Shown: positions 1 through 11,600 of the stretch, piece by piece | Numbering within the stretch: the first letter of the stretch is position 1 | Layout: the number at the start of each line of letters is the position of its first letter | Assembly: GCA_038049695.1 (NCBI GenBank) | Contig: CP142460.1 | Coordinates: 23,749,001-23,813,000, forward strand | DNA: 64,000 nt | Source of the DNA: Cinnamomum chago | Lineage: Eukaryota > Streptophyta > Magnoliopsida > Laurales > Lauraceae | Reading direction: 5' to 3' | Translations under genes and position numbers: made by a program | The notes under the pieces: generated by a model | Told to the model about the DNA's origin: nothing | Databases searched by the model: none | What the model saw: the letters and a program-made list of their open reading frames with translations, nothing else

Positions 1-1017
1 TTCAAAGAACGAGTAGAGAAGAAATACCCGTTCGATGAAGATGTTGAAGAAATCTTTGGGGCACTTCTCGCAAACGGTAAACTCACCTTGCCTGACCCTA
101 AAAGACCAGGAGATGTTGGCAAAACCAACGATCCTCGGTACTGTCCATACCATCAGATGGTCTCGCATCCTCTCAGTCAATGCTTTGTTGTGAGAGAGAA
201 GATAAATGAGATGTGGAAAAACGGAGTCATTACCTTCGACAAGAACTATGGGTCTGCCTCCGTCAACATGGTGTCGTGTGGACAAAAACAAAAATCACCA
301 AAAGAGAAGATCACTACTTCCTTCAAGGTAATAAAGATGACCCAAACGTCTCAAGAGTTGGTTCCATATCCAACATCAGACGGACAACCCATATGGGTAC
401 ACCCCGATATCCTAGAAGATGAAAATTGGGAGGTCGTCAAAACAAAGCCAACCGCTCGACAGCGAAGGCAAACCAGGAGACAACTCCGCAAGCTCAAACA
501 GCAGGAGAAAGCTCCGAAAAAGCAAGAAGTCGCTGAAAAGGCAGAAACCTCCTCTACCGCTTCACTGGGGGCAACAGAAGAGTCCTCTCCTAAGGCTTCA
601 AAGGCAGCAAGAAAATTCACTCTTGGTGATTTCATGCCACCACACCTCAAAGATGAAACTATGCAAGGGGCATCATACTCTTGCAACTCGGTGGTCGGAT
701 TCCCCATGGATGGATACAAGTCCAGTGACACCGCCAGTGACATCGATGAGTGGGAGGAATCCCTCGAAACAGGAGAATATCTCTCCGACGAGGAATGGAT
801 CCCTGAATCTCATCTGATGCCAGTAATCTGGTATAACCCATTACAGCCGCAAGGATCCTGGTCTGATGATGAAGAAGACCAAGAGGCTGTCCAAGAAAAT
901 ACTCCAGTGGAACCCAACCATGTTGAACCACAAGGAGCAGACGAAGAAGAAGATTTGGCTCCCGTGCCTGATCTCGATGAATACGTAAGGATCTTGCAGC
1001 ACCTTGCTATAGAGTAA
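1..1017 (+). pseudogene. Element E gag, C-terminal part with CHHC zinc knuckle
   Basis: This is the tail of the capsid/nucleocapsid protein that would package element RNA. The frame is open from base 1 without needing a start, so the N-terminal gag domain lies outside the window. A zinc-knuckle-like motif is encoded near bases 142-183 with spacing C-x2-H-x4-H-x4-C; the second Cys of the usual CCHC is His, and element C has the same spacing at 26436-26480. A basic stretch (around residues 120-150) and an acidic tail follow. A TAA at 1015-1017 ends the frame, but the same frame stays open downstream with similar composition, so I read this as a nonsense mutation inside a longer gag-pol polyprotein. 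Confidence 0.75.
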
Positions 1018-1881
1018 GAACAAGGTCGCATCAATCAGCTTCGTCACAACCCAGCACCGGAAGTTCCTGAAAATCTACAGGAATCTCCTCCGGTAACCCC
1101 GGAAAATGAAGAAAGTTGTTGGATCGATGATCCTCTTACATCTGAGGACGAATCTGATTCCCAACAGTTCATCTTGGAGGCATCTTCCGTCAAAGTTACT
1201 TGCAATGCAATAGCTCAGGATGATAATTCCTCACTTTCTCAGGCTTCGTCTCCTGGAACAGTGAGATCAGAACTCAAACCTTTTCCGACTGATCACCATG
1301 AAGAAATTCCAACCGGTGAAATCTTCTTCAGAGAAAATCCGGTCAATTGGTCCCAAATGCCCGATCTCATCGGTGATGTCTGGACCGACAAAATATTCGA
1401 TAAAGAAGGAAAGTTGCTGGATGCTGTTCAGGACTTGCTCCCGGAAAGTGCTCCATGCAACACAATTACTGAAGATGGCAATGCTGACACAGAGACATCT
1501 TCAGCAAATGAGAAGGAACAACCCCTCGATCTCGAGGGTGATCTTCTAAACAAAGACCCTTCTCCAGAAGCTCTTGAAGTTGGTAGAGGTACCCGTTCTG
1601 GCCGGGATTACCACAAAAACTACAACCAACCTTCTGCTTCTTATGTAAATCCTTCAGGAAAACAAGCTGTAAACACCCCTAGTGGTAAGAATAATGAAAA
1701 TGCAGGCCCCAAGGAGGCTTTCAAGTACGATTTGATTCAGCACTTCAAACACATACCTGCACGTCTGCACATCCTAGACTTATTACGAATGTCACCACAG
1801 ACTCGTGATAGTCTCATTTCAGAACTACAAATGCTGGATGCGGATGTCGACAAACATGCCCCCACAAGTCCTACAAATTGA
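1018..1881 (+). pseudogene. Element E gag-protease spacer
   Basis: This continues the gag frame after the TAA at 1015 and runs open to TGA at 1879. It is acidic, Ser/Glu/Asp-rich and has no catalytic motif; the end, around the residues LIQHFKHIPARLHILDLL, precedes protease in the polyprotein. The protease domain continues in another frame, so a frameshift must lie at about 1830-1880. In Tat elements this stretch is a variable linker of unknown role, and I assign no function. The first ATG is at 1174, but there is no reason to think translation starts there. Confidence 0.6.
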
Positions 1882-2380
1882 AATGGACTATAGGGTCAAA
1901 AAATCAAAAACTCCCTCAAAAGGAGAAAAGAAGAAAACTGAGGGATCCTGCATCGAATGCCTCTCGGTTCAAAAAGCAGCAAGGGCAACCATCGCCTTCA
2001 CCAAGGAAGACCTCCTGCTAGGCAAGACAAAGCACAACCGCCCCCTGTACTTCACCGGGTACATCAAAGAGGTGTCAGTACGCAGAATCCAGATCGATCC
2101 AGGTTCTGCACTCAACCTCATCTCCACTTCGGCACTCGAAGAACTGGGCATTCCGCCTAGCAAGCTGAGCCACACGTCTGTGTCCATCTTTGGATATGAT
2201 GGCAGCGCTCAAAGGCCGATCGGCAAAATCAGGTTCAAATTGCAAATCAGTGATCTTATCTCCGAGGTCACTGTCTATGCAATAAAGACCCCTTCGTGCT
2301 GCAACATCCTTCTCGGACGCCCCTGGATACACGAGAATGGTGTTGTCCCCTCGACTTTACATCAGTGCATCACGCAATGA
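1805..2380 (+). pseudogene. Element E aspartic protease domain
   Basis: This is the retropepsin-like protease that would cleave the gag-pol polyprotein. The catalytic motif is D-P-G-S-A (around 2096-2110) rather than the common D-T/S-G-A, as is frequent in plant Tat elements and also seen in element C (26885). The C-terminal hallmark LLGRPWIHENGVVPSTLHQ is encoded at about 2310-2365. The domain begins near 1950; the ATG at 1805 is only the first in the frame. The frame ends at 2380 while the RT frame begins upstream at 2337, so a small indel near 2370 separates protease from RT. Confidence 0.8.
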
Positions 2381-5300
2381 CGGCTTGATACATCGAGTGT
2401 TTGCAGACAAAAAGCCCTTCAAAGGCAAAGAAGTCTATTTCGCAGATGCTCAGATGTACAATGATGAAAAAGAAGAAAGGGAGGAAGAAATAGCACCCTT
2501 TGCCAAAAATCTCCAGAAAGACAAAGGCAAGGCTCCTCAGCAATCACCGGAAGAAAACAAACCCTCTATCAAAACCGAAGAGAATAATCAATCTCCCTTC
2601 ATGGTCTCCCTCAAGTCTTCAAAGCCTCTGGTGATCACCACCAAAGCAAAGAAGATAAAACAAAAGGCTGGGGGCAAGTTTGCTGTCTCCTTCGTGACTA
2701 TCTTGCAAAACACGGATTCGGACTCAGAGCCAGAAGACGATACATCGTCAAGCCAAGCTGATGATCAACAAGTTCAGCCCGCTATCACTCCGATGGAGAC
2801 AACCGTTGACATAGAAGATCCGACATCTGCTTCCTTCGTTGTTCCAGCAACATCAGCAGAAGAAAAGCCAATCTTCTTCCATAAATCGGGAGTTTCTTCA
2901 TCAAATTCTTCGCTTGAACCTTTCCAAAATGAAGGTATGCCTCAACTGTCCCTGTATAGTCCAATGGCGCAAGCTATCATGAAGAAAATGGGCTACGACG
3001 CTCAGAACCCAATCGATTTGGGAGATGGTCGTGGTATTATCACGCCATTGGAACCAACCCTGACCAAAAGTCAACTGGAAGGTTGGAAACCCCACCGCCA
3101 CATAGAAAAGTCTTCACATGGGCTAGGGTATGATCCTGACGCCTCCTTGAGACAATTGACACAAAGGCCGCAAAGTCATCTTGTCGACCAAGCCTCAACA
3201 TCTCATATTAATGAAGACATTGATCTCCCTGGATATCTCTTTGAAGAGTTGACCGTCAAGGATCCAGGAAGTCTATCCAATTGGTACGATTCCTCTGATG
3301 ATGAAGAAGAATTGTCCGATAATACAGACACACAGTTCTCTGACCCAGAAGAACCACCGTCTCCAAAGGAAGTGCCCTACTTCGACCTAGTTTCAACAGG
3401 TGATTGGGACCACCTCATAGCAAATCTTGAGAAAAGTACCAATCAAGAAGACCCATGGACAAAAGCAGAGTCGTGGTCTGTAGATACCTTTGAAACTCCA
3501 GAAGGCTTTGTTGGGTTGGAAGCCTTCGAAAATATTGTGGAGGAACCACCTTCAAACCTTCCAACTGAAGATTCTGTTCAAAAGATAGACTTGGGAACAC
3601 CTGATAACCCACGTCCTGTATTCATAAGCAAGAATATAAAGGATGATGAGTTATCCGAGTATATCGCGTTTCTTCATGAGTTCGTTGATTGTTTTGCATG
3701 GTCTTACGCTGAGATGCCTGGCTTAGACCCCAAAATAGCAGTCCACAAACTCAATCTTCAAAAAGATATCAAGCCTGTCAAACAAGGCCAAAGAAGGTTC
3801 CGTCCTGACGTGATGGACAAAATTGAACAAGAAGTTCAAAAACTCAAAAGCGTTGGCTTCATCCGTGAGGAACAGCATCCTGAATGGTTGGCCAACATCG
3901 TCCCCGTGACAAAGAAAAATGGGCAAATCAGGATCTGCATTGATTATAGAGACCTGAACAATGCATGCCCAAAAGATGAATTCCCGCTCCCTATACCGGA
4001 GGTGATGATTGACAACACCTGTGGGTTCGAGCTAATGACATTCATGGATGGCTTCTCTGGCTACAATCAGATAAAGATGCATCCTGAAGATGAAAAACAC
4101 ACAGCATTTCGGACCCCGTTTGGCGTGTATTGCTACACTGTCATGCCATTTGGTCTGAAGAATGCCGGCGCTACATATCAGAGGGCTATGATGAAGATAT
4201 TCCAAGATATGCAGCACAAGACGGTCGAATGTTATGTCGACGACCTCGCCGTCAAAAGCAAAAGAAAAGAAGACCATCTCAAAGATCTTCGAGAAGTCTT
4301 CCTCCGACTTCGCAAACACAAACTGCGAATGAATCCCCTCAAATGCTTCTTCGGTGTTTCATCGGGTAAGTTTCTCAGATTCGTAGTACGGAAAGCTGGC
4401 ATAGAGCTTGACCCCATCAAAGTCAAGGCTATCCTAGAAATGCCATCTCCAAGAACCCTAAGACAATTAAAAGGGCTCCAAGGAAGATTGGCATACATTC
4501 GACGGTTCATCTCCAATCTATCAGGGAAGTGCCGTCCATTCTCTCGGTTAATGAAGAAAGGTGTCGATTTTGACTGGGATGCTGAATGTGAAGCCGCATT
4601 CCAGGACATCAAGTCATACCTAACTAAACCTCCAGTGTTGGCTGCCCCCACAACTGGAAAACCATTCCTCTTGTACACAAGAGCCCTTGACTGTTCTTTA
4701 GGCGCTCTACTCACACATAAGAATGACGAGGGAAAAGAAGCTGCTCTATATTACCTTAGTCGCATGTTGATAGGTGCAGAGCATCGCTACTCTCCAGTCG
4801 AAAAAGAATGCTTGGCAGTAATGTTCGCCGTACAAAAACTGCGTCACTACCTGCTATGCAACACAGTGTACCTGATTTCGAGGATCAACCTCCTAAAGGT
4901 CCTTGTCACAAAAGCAGGTTCTCTCAATGCCCGACTGGAAAAATGGTCCATCCTCCTGTCACAATTTGACATTAGGTATGTACCACAAAAAGCAATCAAA
5001 GGCCAAGCTCTAGCAGACTTCCTCGCGGAGCATCCATTGCCTAAAGATTCTCCACTCAGGGATGACCTCCCAGACGAATCGGTCTACAGTGTGGAGACTT
5101 CCTTATCAAATGCTTCCTGGCACATGTACTTCGATGGCGCAACCAGGACAAATGAAAAGGGAAATCAAATATCGGGAATTGGCATTCTCTTTGTTAGTCC
5201 CGATAAATACATGATTCCGCGTGCATTCTCGCTACTGGAACCATGTTCAAACAATGCAGCTGAGTACCAAGCCCTAATCATAGGATTGGAACTCGCCCTC

Positions 5301-5876
5301 GAATCCGGCATCACTACGCTGGAAGCTTTTGGAGACTCTCAACTGATCGTCAACCAGATGAATCAGAAATTTGAAGGCAGGAAGCCCGATCTGTTGCCTT
5401 ACTACAACAAGGCACAATCGCTTCGACAAAAGTTCGACATCTGTCACATCACCCACATCCTCAGAGGTGAAAACATTCGTGCAGATGCCCTGGCTGGACT
5501 TGCTGCGTCTATGGCAATCCAAGAAGGGGAAAACATGCAAGTTACAGTGTGTCAAAAAAGGATTCTCCCTCCTCTCAACACACATCAAGCAGTTGCTGAA
5601 TGCCACCAAGTGGTTGGAAGTCGGATCTCCGTCCTTAAACCTCTGATCGGCGACTGGAGGGATCCGTTCATTGATTACATCATGTTCGGAATCCTACCTG
5701 AAGATCCAAAAGAACGGGTAAGCATCCAAAGACGAGCCCCAAATTTTCATTTGGATATTCCTTCAAAAATGCTGTATAGAAAATCCTACAACGGAGTACT
5801 TCTACACTGCTTGTCACAACAAGAGGCTGAGGAAACACTCAAAGAAGTACATGCTGGTCTTTGTGGAGCCCATTAG
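2337..5876 (+). CDS. Element E pol: reverse transcriptase, RNase H, second RNase H, integrase zinc finger start
   Basis: This 1179-residue frame holds most of pol. A variable acidic linker occupies residues 1-480. RT follows at about 485-700 with the YVDD active site near residue 633 (around 4233). A first RNase H lies at about 775-900. A second, archaeal-type RNase H lies at about 925-1060, with acidic residues in YFDGA, NNAAEYQAL, FGDSQL and RADALA. This dual RNase H layout is diagnostic of the Tat lineage. The first RNase H has Asn at residue 851 (4887-4889) where relatives have a catalytic Asp. The frame ends with TAG at 5874, inside the integrase HHCC zinc finger, and the same frame resumes immediately. 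Confidence 0.9.
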   Translation: MVLSPRLYISASRNDGLIHRVFADKKPFKGKEVYFADAQMYNDEKEEREEEIAPFAKNLQKDKGKAPQQSPEENKPSIKTEENNQSPFMVSLKSSKPLVITTKAKKIKQKAGGKFAVSFVTILQNTDSDSEPEDDTSSSQADDQQVQPAITPMETTVDIEDPTSASFVVPATSAEEKPIFFHKSGVSSSNSSLEPFQNEGMPQLSLYSPMAQAIMKKMGYDAQNPIDLGDGRGIITPLEPTLTKSQLEGWKPHRHIEKSSHGLGYDPDASLRQLTQRPQSHLVDQASTSHINEDIDLPGYLFEELTVKDPGSLSNWYDSSDDEEELSDNTDTQFSDPEEPPSPKEVPYFDLVSTGDWDHLIANLEKSTNQEDPWTKAESWSVDTFETPEGFVGLEAFENIVEEPPSNLPTEDSVQKIDLGTPDNPRPVFISKNIKDDELSEYIAFLHEFVDCFAWSYAEMPGLDPKIAVHKLNLQKDIKPVKQGQRRFRPDVMDKIEQEVQKLKSVGFIREEQHPEWLANIVPVTKKNGQIRICIDYRDLNNACPKDEFPLPIPEVMIDNTCGFELMTFMDGFSGYNQIKMHPEDEKHTAFRTPFGVYCYTVMPFGLKNAGATYQRAMMKIFQDMQHKTVECYVDDLAVKSKRKEDHLKDLREVFLRLRKHKLRMNPLKCFFGVSSGKFLRFVVRKAGIELDPIKVKAILEMPSPRTLRQLKGLQGRLAYIRRFISNLSGKCRPFSRLMKKGVDFDWDAECEAAFQDIKSYLTKPPVLAAPTTGKPFLLYTRALDCSLGALLTHKNDEGKEAALYYLSRMLIGAEHRYSPVEKECLAVMFAVQKLRHYLLCNTVYLISRINLLKVLVTKAGSLNARLEKWSILLSQFDIRYVPQKAIKGQALADFLAEHPLPKDSPLRDDLPDESVYSVETSLSNASWHMYFDGATRTNEKGNQISGIGILFVSPDKYMIPRAFSLLEPCSNNAAEYQALIIGLELALESGITTLEAFGDSQLIVNQMNQKFEGRKPDLLPYYNKAQSLRQKFDICHITHILRGENIRADALAGLAASMAIQEGENMQVTVCQKRILPPLNTHQAVAECHQVVGSRISVLKPLIGDWRDPFIDYIMFGILPEDPKERVSIQRRAPNFHLDIPSKMLYRKSYNGVLLHCLSQQEAEETLKEVHAGLCGAH

Positions 5877-6911
5877 GCTGGGCCTAAGCTCTACGATCAG
5901 ATAAAAAGGTTAGGTTATTATTGGCCTACCATGGTGGCTGATGCAATGCAATTTGCTAAGCGCTGCCAACAATGCCAAATTCATGGAGATTATGTCCACA
6001 TGCCTCCGGAATGGCTACATCCTACAGCAATCTCGTGGCCTTTTGAAGCCTGGGGTATGGACATCATAGGTCCTATCTCCCCTCCATCGAGCAAAAGTCA
6101 TCGCTTCATCTTCGCCGCTACGGATTATTTCTCCAAGTGGTCAGAAGCATTCGCGCTTAGTGAAATGAAGACCTCATCAGTCCTTCAGTTCTTGCGCACC
6201 AACATCATTTGTCGCTTTGGCATACCTAAAAGATTCGTCCATGATAACGGACCACAGTTCCGCGATCACCGATTCTACAGGTTCTGCGACAAATACAAAA
6301 TCCAAAGTTGTCCTTTAACTCCGTACAATCCGGCAGCGAATGGACTAGCAGAGGCTTTCAACAAAACGCTGTGCAAAATCCTCAAGAAAATGGTCTCTAG
6401 TCACAAAAGAGATTGGGGCGACAAACTGCCTGAAGCTTTGTGGGCCTATCGAACCACCGTTCGAGGACCAACCCATAGCACACCATTCTCCTTGGTCTAT
6501 GGATGCGAAGCTGTTGTCCATTTGGAAGTTCAAATTCCTTCCTTAAGGGTATCTCTGCAAAATGACATGACGCAAGAAAGTAATGTCAAATTGAAACTCC
6601 AAGAGCTGGATAACCTCGATGAGAGACGGCTCGAAGCTCTACAAAGCATTGAACTCTACCAAGCACGCATGGCAGGATCTTTTGACAAGAAGGTCAGGCA
6701 ACGCGCCTACAAAAAGGGAGACTTGGTTCTTACAGTAAAAAGACCAATGGTTTTTGCCAACAAATCCAAAGGCAAATTTGAACCAAAATGGGAGGGACAT
6801 TTCGTCATCGACAAAGTCTTCTCCAACGGCGCATACGCTCTTCTAAACATGGAGGGTGACAGATGTATGCTGCCCATCAATGGAAAGTTCTTGAAGCAGT
6901 ACTACCCTTGA
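5877..6911 (+). CDS. Element E integrase, zinc-finger remainder and catalytic core
   Basis: Integrase inserts element cDNA into chromosomes. It is in the same frame as the RT ORF, split from it only by the TAG at 5874; the first ATG is at 5931. The two Cys of the HHCC finger are present (CQQC, around 5967-5980). The DDE residues are visible in ATDYFSKW (about 6119), HDNGPQF (about 6240) and NGLAEAF (about 6346). The C-terminal region (PKWEGHF) ends at TGA 6909-6911 and has no chromodomain. This part looks intact apart from the upstream stop. The stop is consistent with a CAG to TAG change, but that is an inference. Confidence 0.88.
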   Translation, partial: AGPKLYDQIKRLGYYWPTMVADAMQFAKRCQQCQIHGDYVHMPPEWLHPTAISWPFEAWGMDIIGPISPPSSKSHRFIFAATDYFSKWSEAFALSEMKTSSVLQFLRTNIICRFGIPKRFVHDNGPQFRDHRFYRFCDKYKIQSCPLTPYNPAANGLAEAFNKTLCKILKKMVSSHKRDWGDKLPEALWAYRTTVRGPTHSTPFSLVYGCEAVVHLEVQIPSLRVSLQNDMTQESNVKLKLQELDNLDERRLEALQSIELYQARMAGSFDKKVRQRAYKKGDLVLTVKRPMVFANKSKGKFEPKWEGHFVIDKVFSNGAYALLNMEGDRCMLPINGKFLKQYYP

Positions 6912-7303
6912 AGGCTTCTTCCATCGGGTCAGAGCGACGCCTGCACGGCCAAAGCCGATTCCTAGGTATCTGCTCATCAAACCCACTCCTTTTGGAATTT
7001 TCATCCTCTTGTTGAAATTTCTAAAAAAAAAACTCTCAAAACAATGTTTCTTTCATCGTTTCATTGTTAAAAAAAAAAAAAAGCAGATCCAAAAATCCAA
7101 GTTTAGGAGCCTCTTCCCAAACTTGACCAAAAAATTTTCGATCCTTGAAACCAAAATTCATGGTTTGAAACAAAATCAGGACCTAAGGATTTCAGCCCTA
7201 GTCCACCCCGACTTTTACCACCAAAATGGTTTTGAGTCAAAATTTACGACCCTCGTGTCTTTAAACAAAAAAAATGGTTTTTCAAAAACCGCAGGGAAGC
7301 GAC
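6912..7303 (+). other. Element E 3' region between integrase and tandem arrays
   Basis: AT-rich, with A runs at about 7021-7031 and 7070-7081. I see no gene or structured repeat; the open frames here lack family features. Confidence 0.5.
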
Positions 7304-7935
7304 GTTCAGTCGATACTTGCAAAACCCAAAACCGGAAGGATGCGAACCTTATTCGATACTTCCAAAACCCCAAAATTTCAAAAATCGTGGAGACGCAACG
7401 TTCCAGTTGATATCCACAACCCAAATTTCAAAACAAACAAAAAACAAAACAAAGGTTCGAAAAAACCTCAAAATTCAAAAATCATGGGGAAGCGACATTC
7501 CATCGATACCCACAAAACAAAATTTTTGAAGACAAAAGCAGGGAAGCGACGCTTAGTCGAGACTTGCACCCAAATCCGCGAGGAGGCGACATTCCATCGA
7601 TACTCGCAATCGAATGAGCAAGGAGGCGATATTCCATCGATACTTGCAATACCATTCAGCAAAGAAGCGACGCTTAGTCAATACTTGCACCCAAATCCGC
7701 GAGGAGACGACATTCCATCGATACTCGCAACCGAATGAGCAAGGAGGCGATATTCCATCGATACTTGCAATACCATTCAGCAAAGAAGCGACGCTTAGTC
7801 GATACTTGCACCCAAATCCGCGAGGAGGCGACATTCCATCGATACTCGTAACTGAATGAGCAAGGAGGCGACATTCCATCGATACTTGCAATACCATTCA
7901 GCAGGGAGGCGACTTTTAGTCGAAACTTGCATTTT
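7304..7935 (+). repeat. Tandem array with 121-bp higher-order period
   Basis: Degenerate monomers of about 40 bp begin with GCGACNTTCCATCGATACTTGCA-like sequence. From 7546 three monomer variants form a higher-order unit: the variant beginning gcgacgcttagtc starts at 7546, 7667 and 7788, an exact 121-bp period, with a fourth degenerate start near 7910. Monomers left of 7546 are more diverged. Frames through this array on both strands are repeat by-products. Hypervariable 3' regions with tandem repeats are known in Tat-lineage elements. Confidence 0.85.
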
Positions 7936-7944
7936 TGAAAACCA

Positions 7945-8690
7945 AAAACCTGGCTTTCACGCCAAAAAACCCGGCTTCCATGCCAAAAATCCGGCTTTCA
8001 CGCCAAAAAATAAAAAATCCGGCTTGCATGCCAAAAATCAAAATTCGGCTTCCATGCCAACAAAACAAAACTCGGTTTTCGAAAAAAAAAATCTGGCTTT
8101 CATGCCAAAAACAAAAAATCTGGCTTCCATGCCAAAAAGAAATTTCGGCTTTCATGCAAAAAAAAAAAAAAATCTGGTTCTTACACCAAAAACAAAACCG
8201 GCTCTCATGCCACAAACCAAATCTTGGCTCTCATGCCACAAAAAATCTTTGGCTCCCATGCCATCTCAAACTCGGCTTTCATGCCATTTTTTAAAAAAAA
8301 ATCGGCTTTTACGCCACAAAAAAACGGCTTTCATGCCACTCCAAAAAATCGGCTTTCATGCCACCTCAAAATTCGGCTTTCATGCCATCTTAAAAAAAAA
8401 AAATTGGCTCTCATGCCATCCTAAAATTTCGGCTTCCACGCCATCCAAAATTTTGGCTCTCTTGCCATAAACCCAAATTCGGCTTTTATGCCCTCTCAAA
8501 ATTCGACTTTCATGCCATCTCCAAACTGGCTTCCATGCCACCAAAAACTTGGCTCTCATGCCAAAAAGAAAATTTTGGCTTTCATGCCATAAACTCGGCT
8601 TTCATGCCATCTCAGAATTCGGCTTTTTAAGCCATAAAAAAACCAGGCTTTTTGCCATAAAATCAGGCTCTCATGCCTAAAACAACGCTT
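7945..8690 (+). repeat. Array of about 30 short GGC-N6-GCC dyads
   Basis: A 14-nt core, YGGCTTTCATGCCA with variants, recurs about 30 times between 7951 and 8680 at a mean spacing near 25 bp, separated by A-rich linkers of variable length. The arms GGC and GCC are nearly constant while the six central bases vary (TTTCAT, TTCCAT, TCTCAT, TTTCAC, TCCCAT). Each core is a small inverted repeat. It lies in the gap between the convergent stops of gag-pol (6911) and the antisense gene (8882). Confidence 0.88.
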
Positions 8691-11600
8691 TTGACAAAAG
8701 ATTTTCACAAAATGACAACCTTTTGATCAAAATTTTCAAACAAACATTCTCATCCAACCTTTGCTTATTTTCATCAAAAAGAATTTAAGTAAAAGGTACA
8801 CAGAATACCAAAAATGTTTTACATAGAGGTACAAAAAAAAGAAGAAGAGAGAAAAGAAGAAAAGAGTTTGTTATAAAGAGCTCAGTCTAGCATGGTCTTC
8901 AACCAAAGATCCAGTTCCTCAAGCAGACTCTTGGCCTTAGCCTCCAAAGCTTCAAGAGCGCGCTTCTTCAAGATCTTGCCATAAAACGCGGCAGAACGCC
9001 ACGACGCATCTTCAGCACGAGGAAGCTCTTCCCAGAGAATTTGCCACTGCTCATACTCCTGAGTCTTTCTCTGAAGGCTGCTACCGGCTTCTTCAACTTG
9101 GCGAATCAGAGTTCCCTCTTTAGCACGGGCTTCTACAATGGCAGTCCATTTGGTAGCATTTTGTTCTTGCAATTGCTCAAGGCGCTGCCTAGCTTCTGTG
9201 ACCTCCCTATCAAGACGGCGCAGGTCCTGTGTTAGCTCGATGATAGCCAACTCGGTAACGTCCCTCTCCCGAACGAATTACTTCCGAGCCCGTGAGATCT
9301 CATCCATTTCAGATTTGGTCTTACCGGATGGCTGCAAAAACAACTCATTGAAAAAGTCACTGCTTGGGAAATTCGTGGTCTCAGTCCATTTGTCGCCTAA
9401 AGCAATGACTTCATCAACAAAGGCCTTGGCACTTGCAATGTCCAGACCGACCTCTGCACTGTCAGCAAGGATGTCCTGTACATGCTTGACCATGCCAAAA
9501 CCAGCTTCCAAATGGCCAGAAGAGAGAGTTTCAACCCATGAGCTCAGCACACTCTTCAACACCTTCTTTGCATATTGAAGGGATGGTCCGGATGGAGATT
9601 CACCACGCTCTGTTGGCTGACTGCCCACGTCAGGCCGTGGTGGAGAAGAAATCAAAAGGCTTTTTCCAAGCGGAGCCACTGAAGAAGCAATATCACCACA
9701 AAGTCCCGCCTCTGCCGTGACGGGACTGGTAGAAGAAGCCCCTACTTCTGGATCGGCTGCTGGCATCTCCTGCTCTGGCCCTGAGGAAGGCGAAGGAACT
9801 TCTCCTGTTGCTTCACAACCTGCTGGCAAAAACACAAGAAAAGGTATGAATATGATCTTGTCAAAAAAAAAAAATCAATGTCAAGATTATCACTATGGAA
9901 TACCTTCTTCCATGATGGGTGGAGTACTTTCTGTCTCCATTTGCTCATCTGAGGCATCGTCAAAAGCTATATCCATAGATGGCTCGAAGTCGGAATCCTC
10001 TGGCAAGTCAGCTGACAAGAAAACAAAAATATGTGTCAGCAAATTCAAAAAAAAAAAAAAAAAAAATCATCATCCTCATACCAGGTGGAGATTCTGGGTC
10101 CTCCCTAGAGTCCCTCAATTCTTCTTCAGATGCCGCAACTGGATCCATCACCGCCTCATCGACAGGAACCTCGGGCATCACCAAGTTTTCATCTTCTGCA
10201 AAAGAAAGAAAACAGCAGATCAAAAAAAAAATCCCTCATAAAAGGAAAGAAGCGGAAATAGAAAAGAAGGAGAATCATACCAACATCGGCGGTCTCTTCT
10301 TCACGACTCCTCTTCTTTGGAGGCTCACCAGCATCTCCTGATACCTCCTCAGCAATAGTAGGAGGGACTTCCAGATCAGGAGAGTCTTCGTGACGTCTCT
10401 CAATGCGACACTGTCCTCTCCTCCTCTTTTTTCTACGAGCCGGTCTACTTGAAGTACCTGCCTCACTGTCAAAGTCAGGACTTCCACTTGGCTCCTCACT
10501 GGATGGCCCGCTCCTACCAGTAGACCCCATGGAAGCCTTCATTTGCTCTGCTTGCATCCAAGTGTCGATCTCGGCTTCCTCCTCCTCGAGCTGTCTGAAG
10601 ACCTCAACAGATATCTCTTGTGCGGCTCCGGATCTGATGACATCCTGTTCCTCGAGAAAGCCTATCCTATGCTTCTCTCCAGAAAGGAAGAACAAAACTT
10701 CCTCTCGACGGACGCCATCTGATCTACCAAGACCCTTCCCAGGAGATTGCTTGACATTCAGCTCCTTCTCGGAAAGCCCTCGGTACACAGCAAAGCTCTC
10801 CACGAACCACTTCGTGAAGCCAGCAGTCCGGAAAGTGGGCAACTCAGGATAGGAAATCATGGCAGTAGTGTCCTCCGCACTATAGAAAGCCCATGCATTT
10901 CTCCCGTCCTGCAAACCTCCAAAACGCTTCACCATGCTCGAAGGCGCTCCAACAACGCCTTTAGAGAAGCCTAACTGCAACACAAAATGCGAAGGGACAT
11001 ACGGCTGGATGTCAACAAAAAGATGTCTACGGTACACCATCGTGCCAACACGTATGTTTAAAAGCCACCTCTTCTCTGCGTTGGTCAAAGAATAATGTCT
11101 TCCTGATCCTGCCCTGGTGGAATCACGGGAGACACCAAAATCAAAAGCCTTCTTCCGCAAATCTGGAGAAAGCTTTACTGAAGATTGCCCAATCTCGACA
11201 TCCCTGAATTGTCGGATTCTCAAGCGGGTGGACAGAAGTGAATCGGAAACGGCTTTTCCCCTAGCCAACCGAACCATAAAAGGGTCATCATCCTGTGCAA
11301 CGCCTAAACGGTGAAAGCCAGGACAGTGGTACACATACCACGATTAGAAAATATGGGCTGAAAATACTCTGTTCATGGGGAGCCCAAGCCGGACCAAGAA
11401 AGCAGCAGCCTGAAGTTCGGTACATAAATAGGAGTAAAGAGCCGGCACCAAAGCTAGCTGCTCTCCAAACGCCATCTGACAAGCCGGAAAAATACAATGC
11501 GGCCTGATGTGCGTCCCATCTCCTCCAGCAAAGACAGCCTCACCTAGCCAGTAAGTGAGATACATAGCGAGCTCTCTTCGCAGCGCGATGTCGGAACAAA

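Noticed and set aside
1-6911. Endogenous plant pararetrovirus (Caulimoviridae)
   Set aside because: Integrase, dual RNase H, polypurine tract and LTR show an LTR retrotransposon; no movement protein is visible.
7274-8470. Open frames on both strands through the element E arrays
   Set aside because: They result from repeat periodicity and low complexity, have no domain features and overlap one another.
7945-8690. Regular array of short dyads with variable linkers that looks like a CRISPR array
   Set aside because: Linkers are A-rich and short, repeats degenerate, and the setting is a plant retrotransposon 3' region. It is a tandem repeat of the element.
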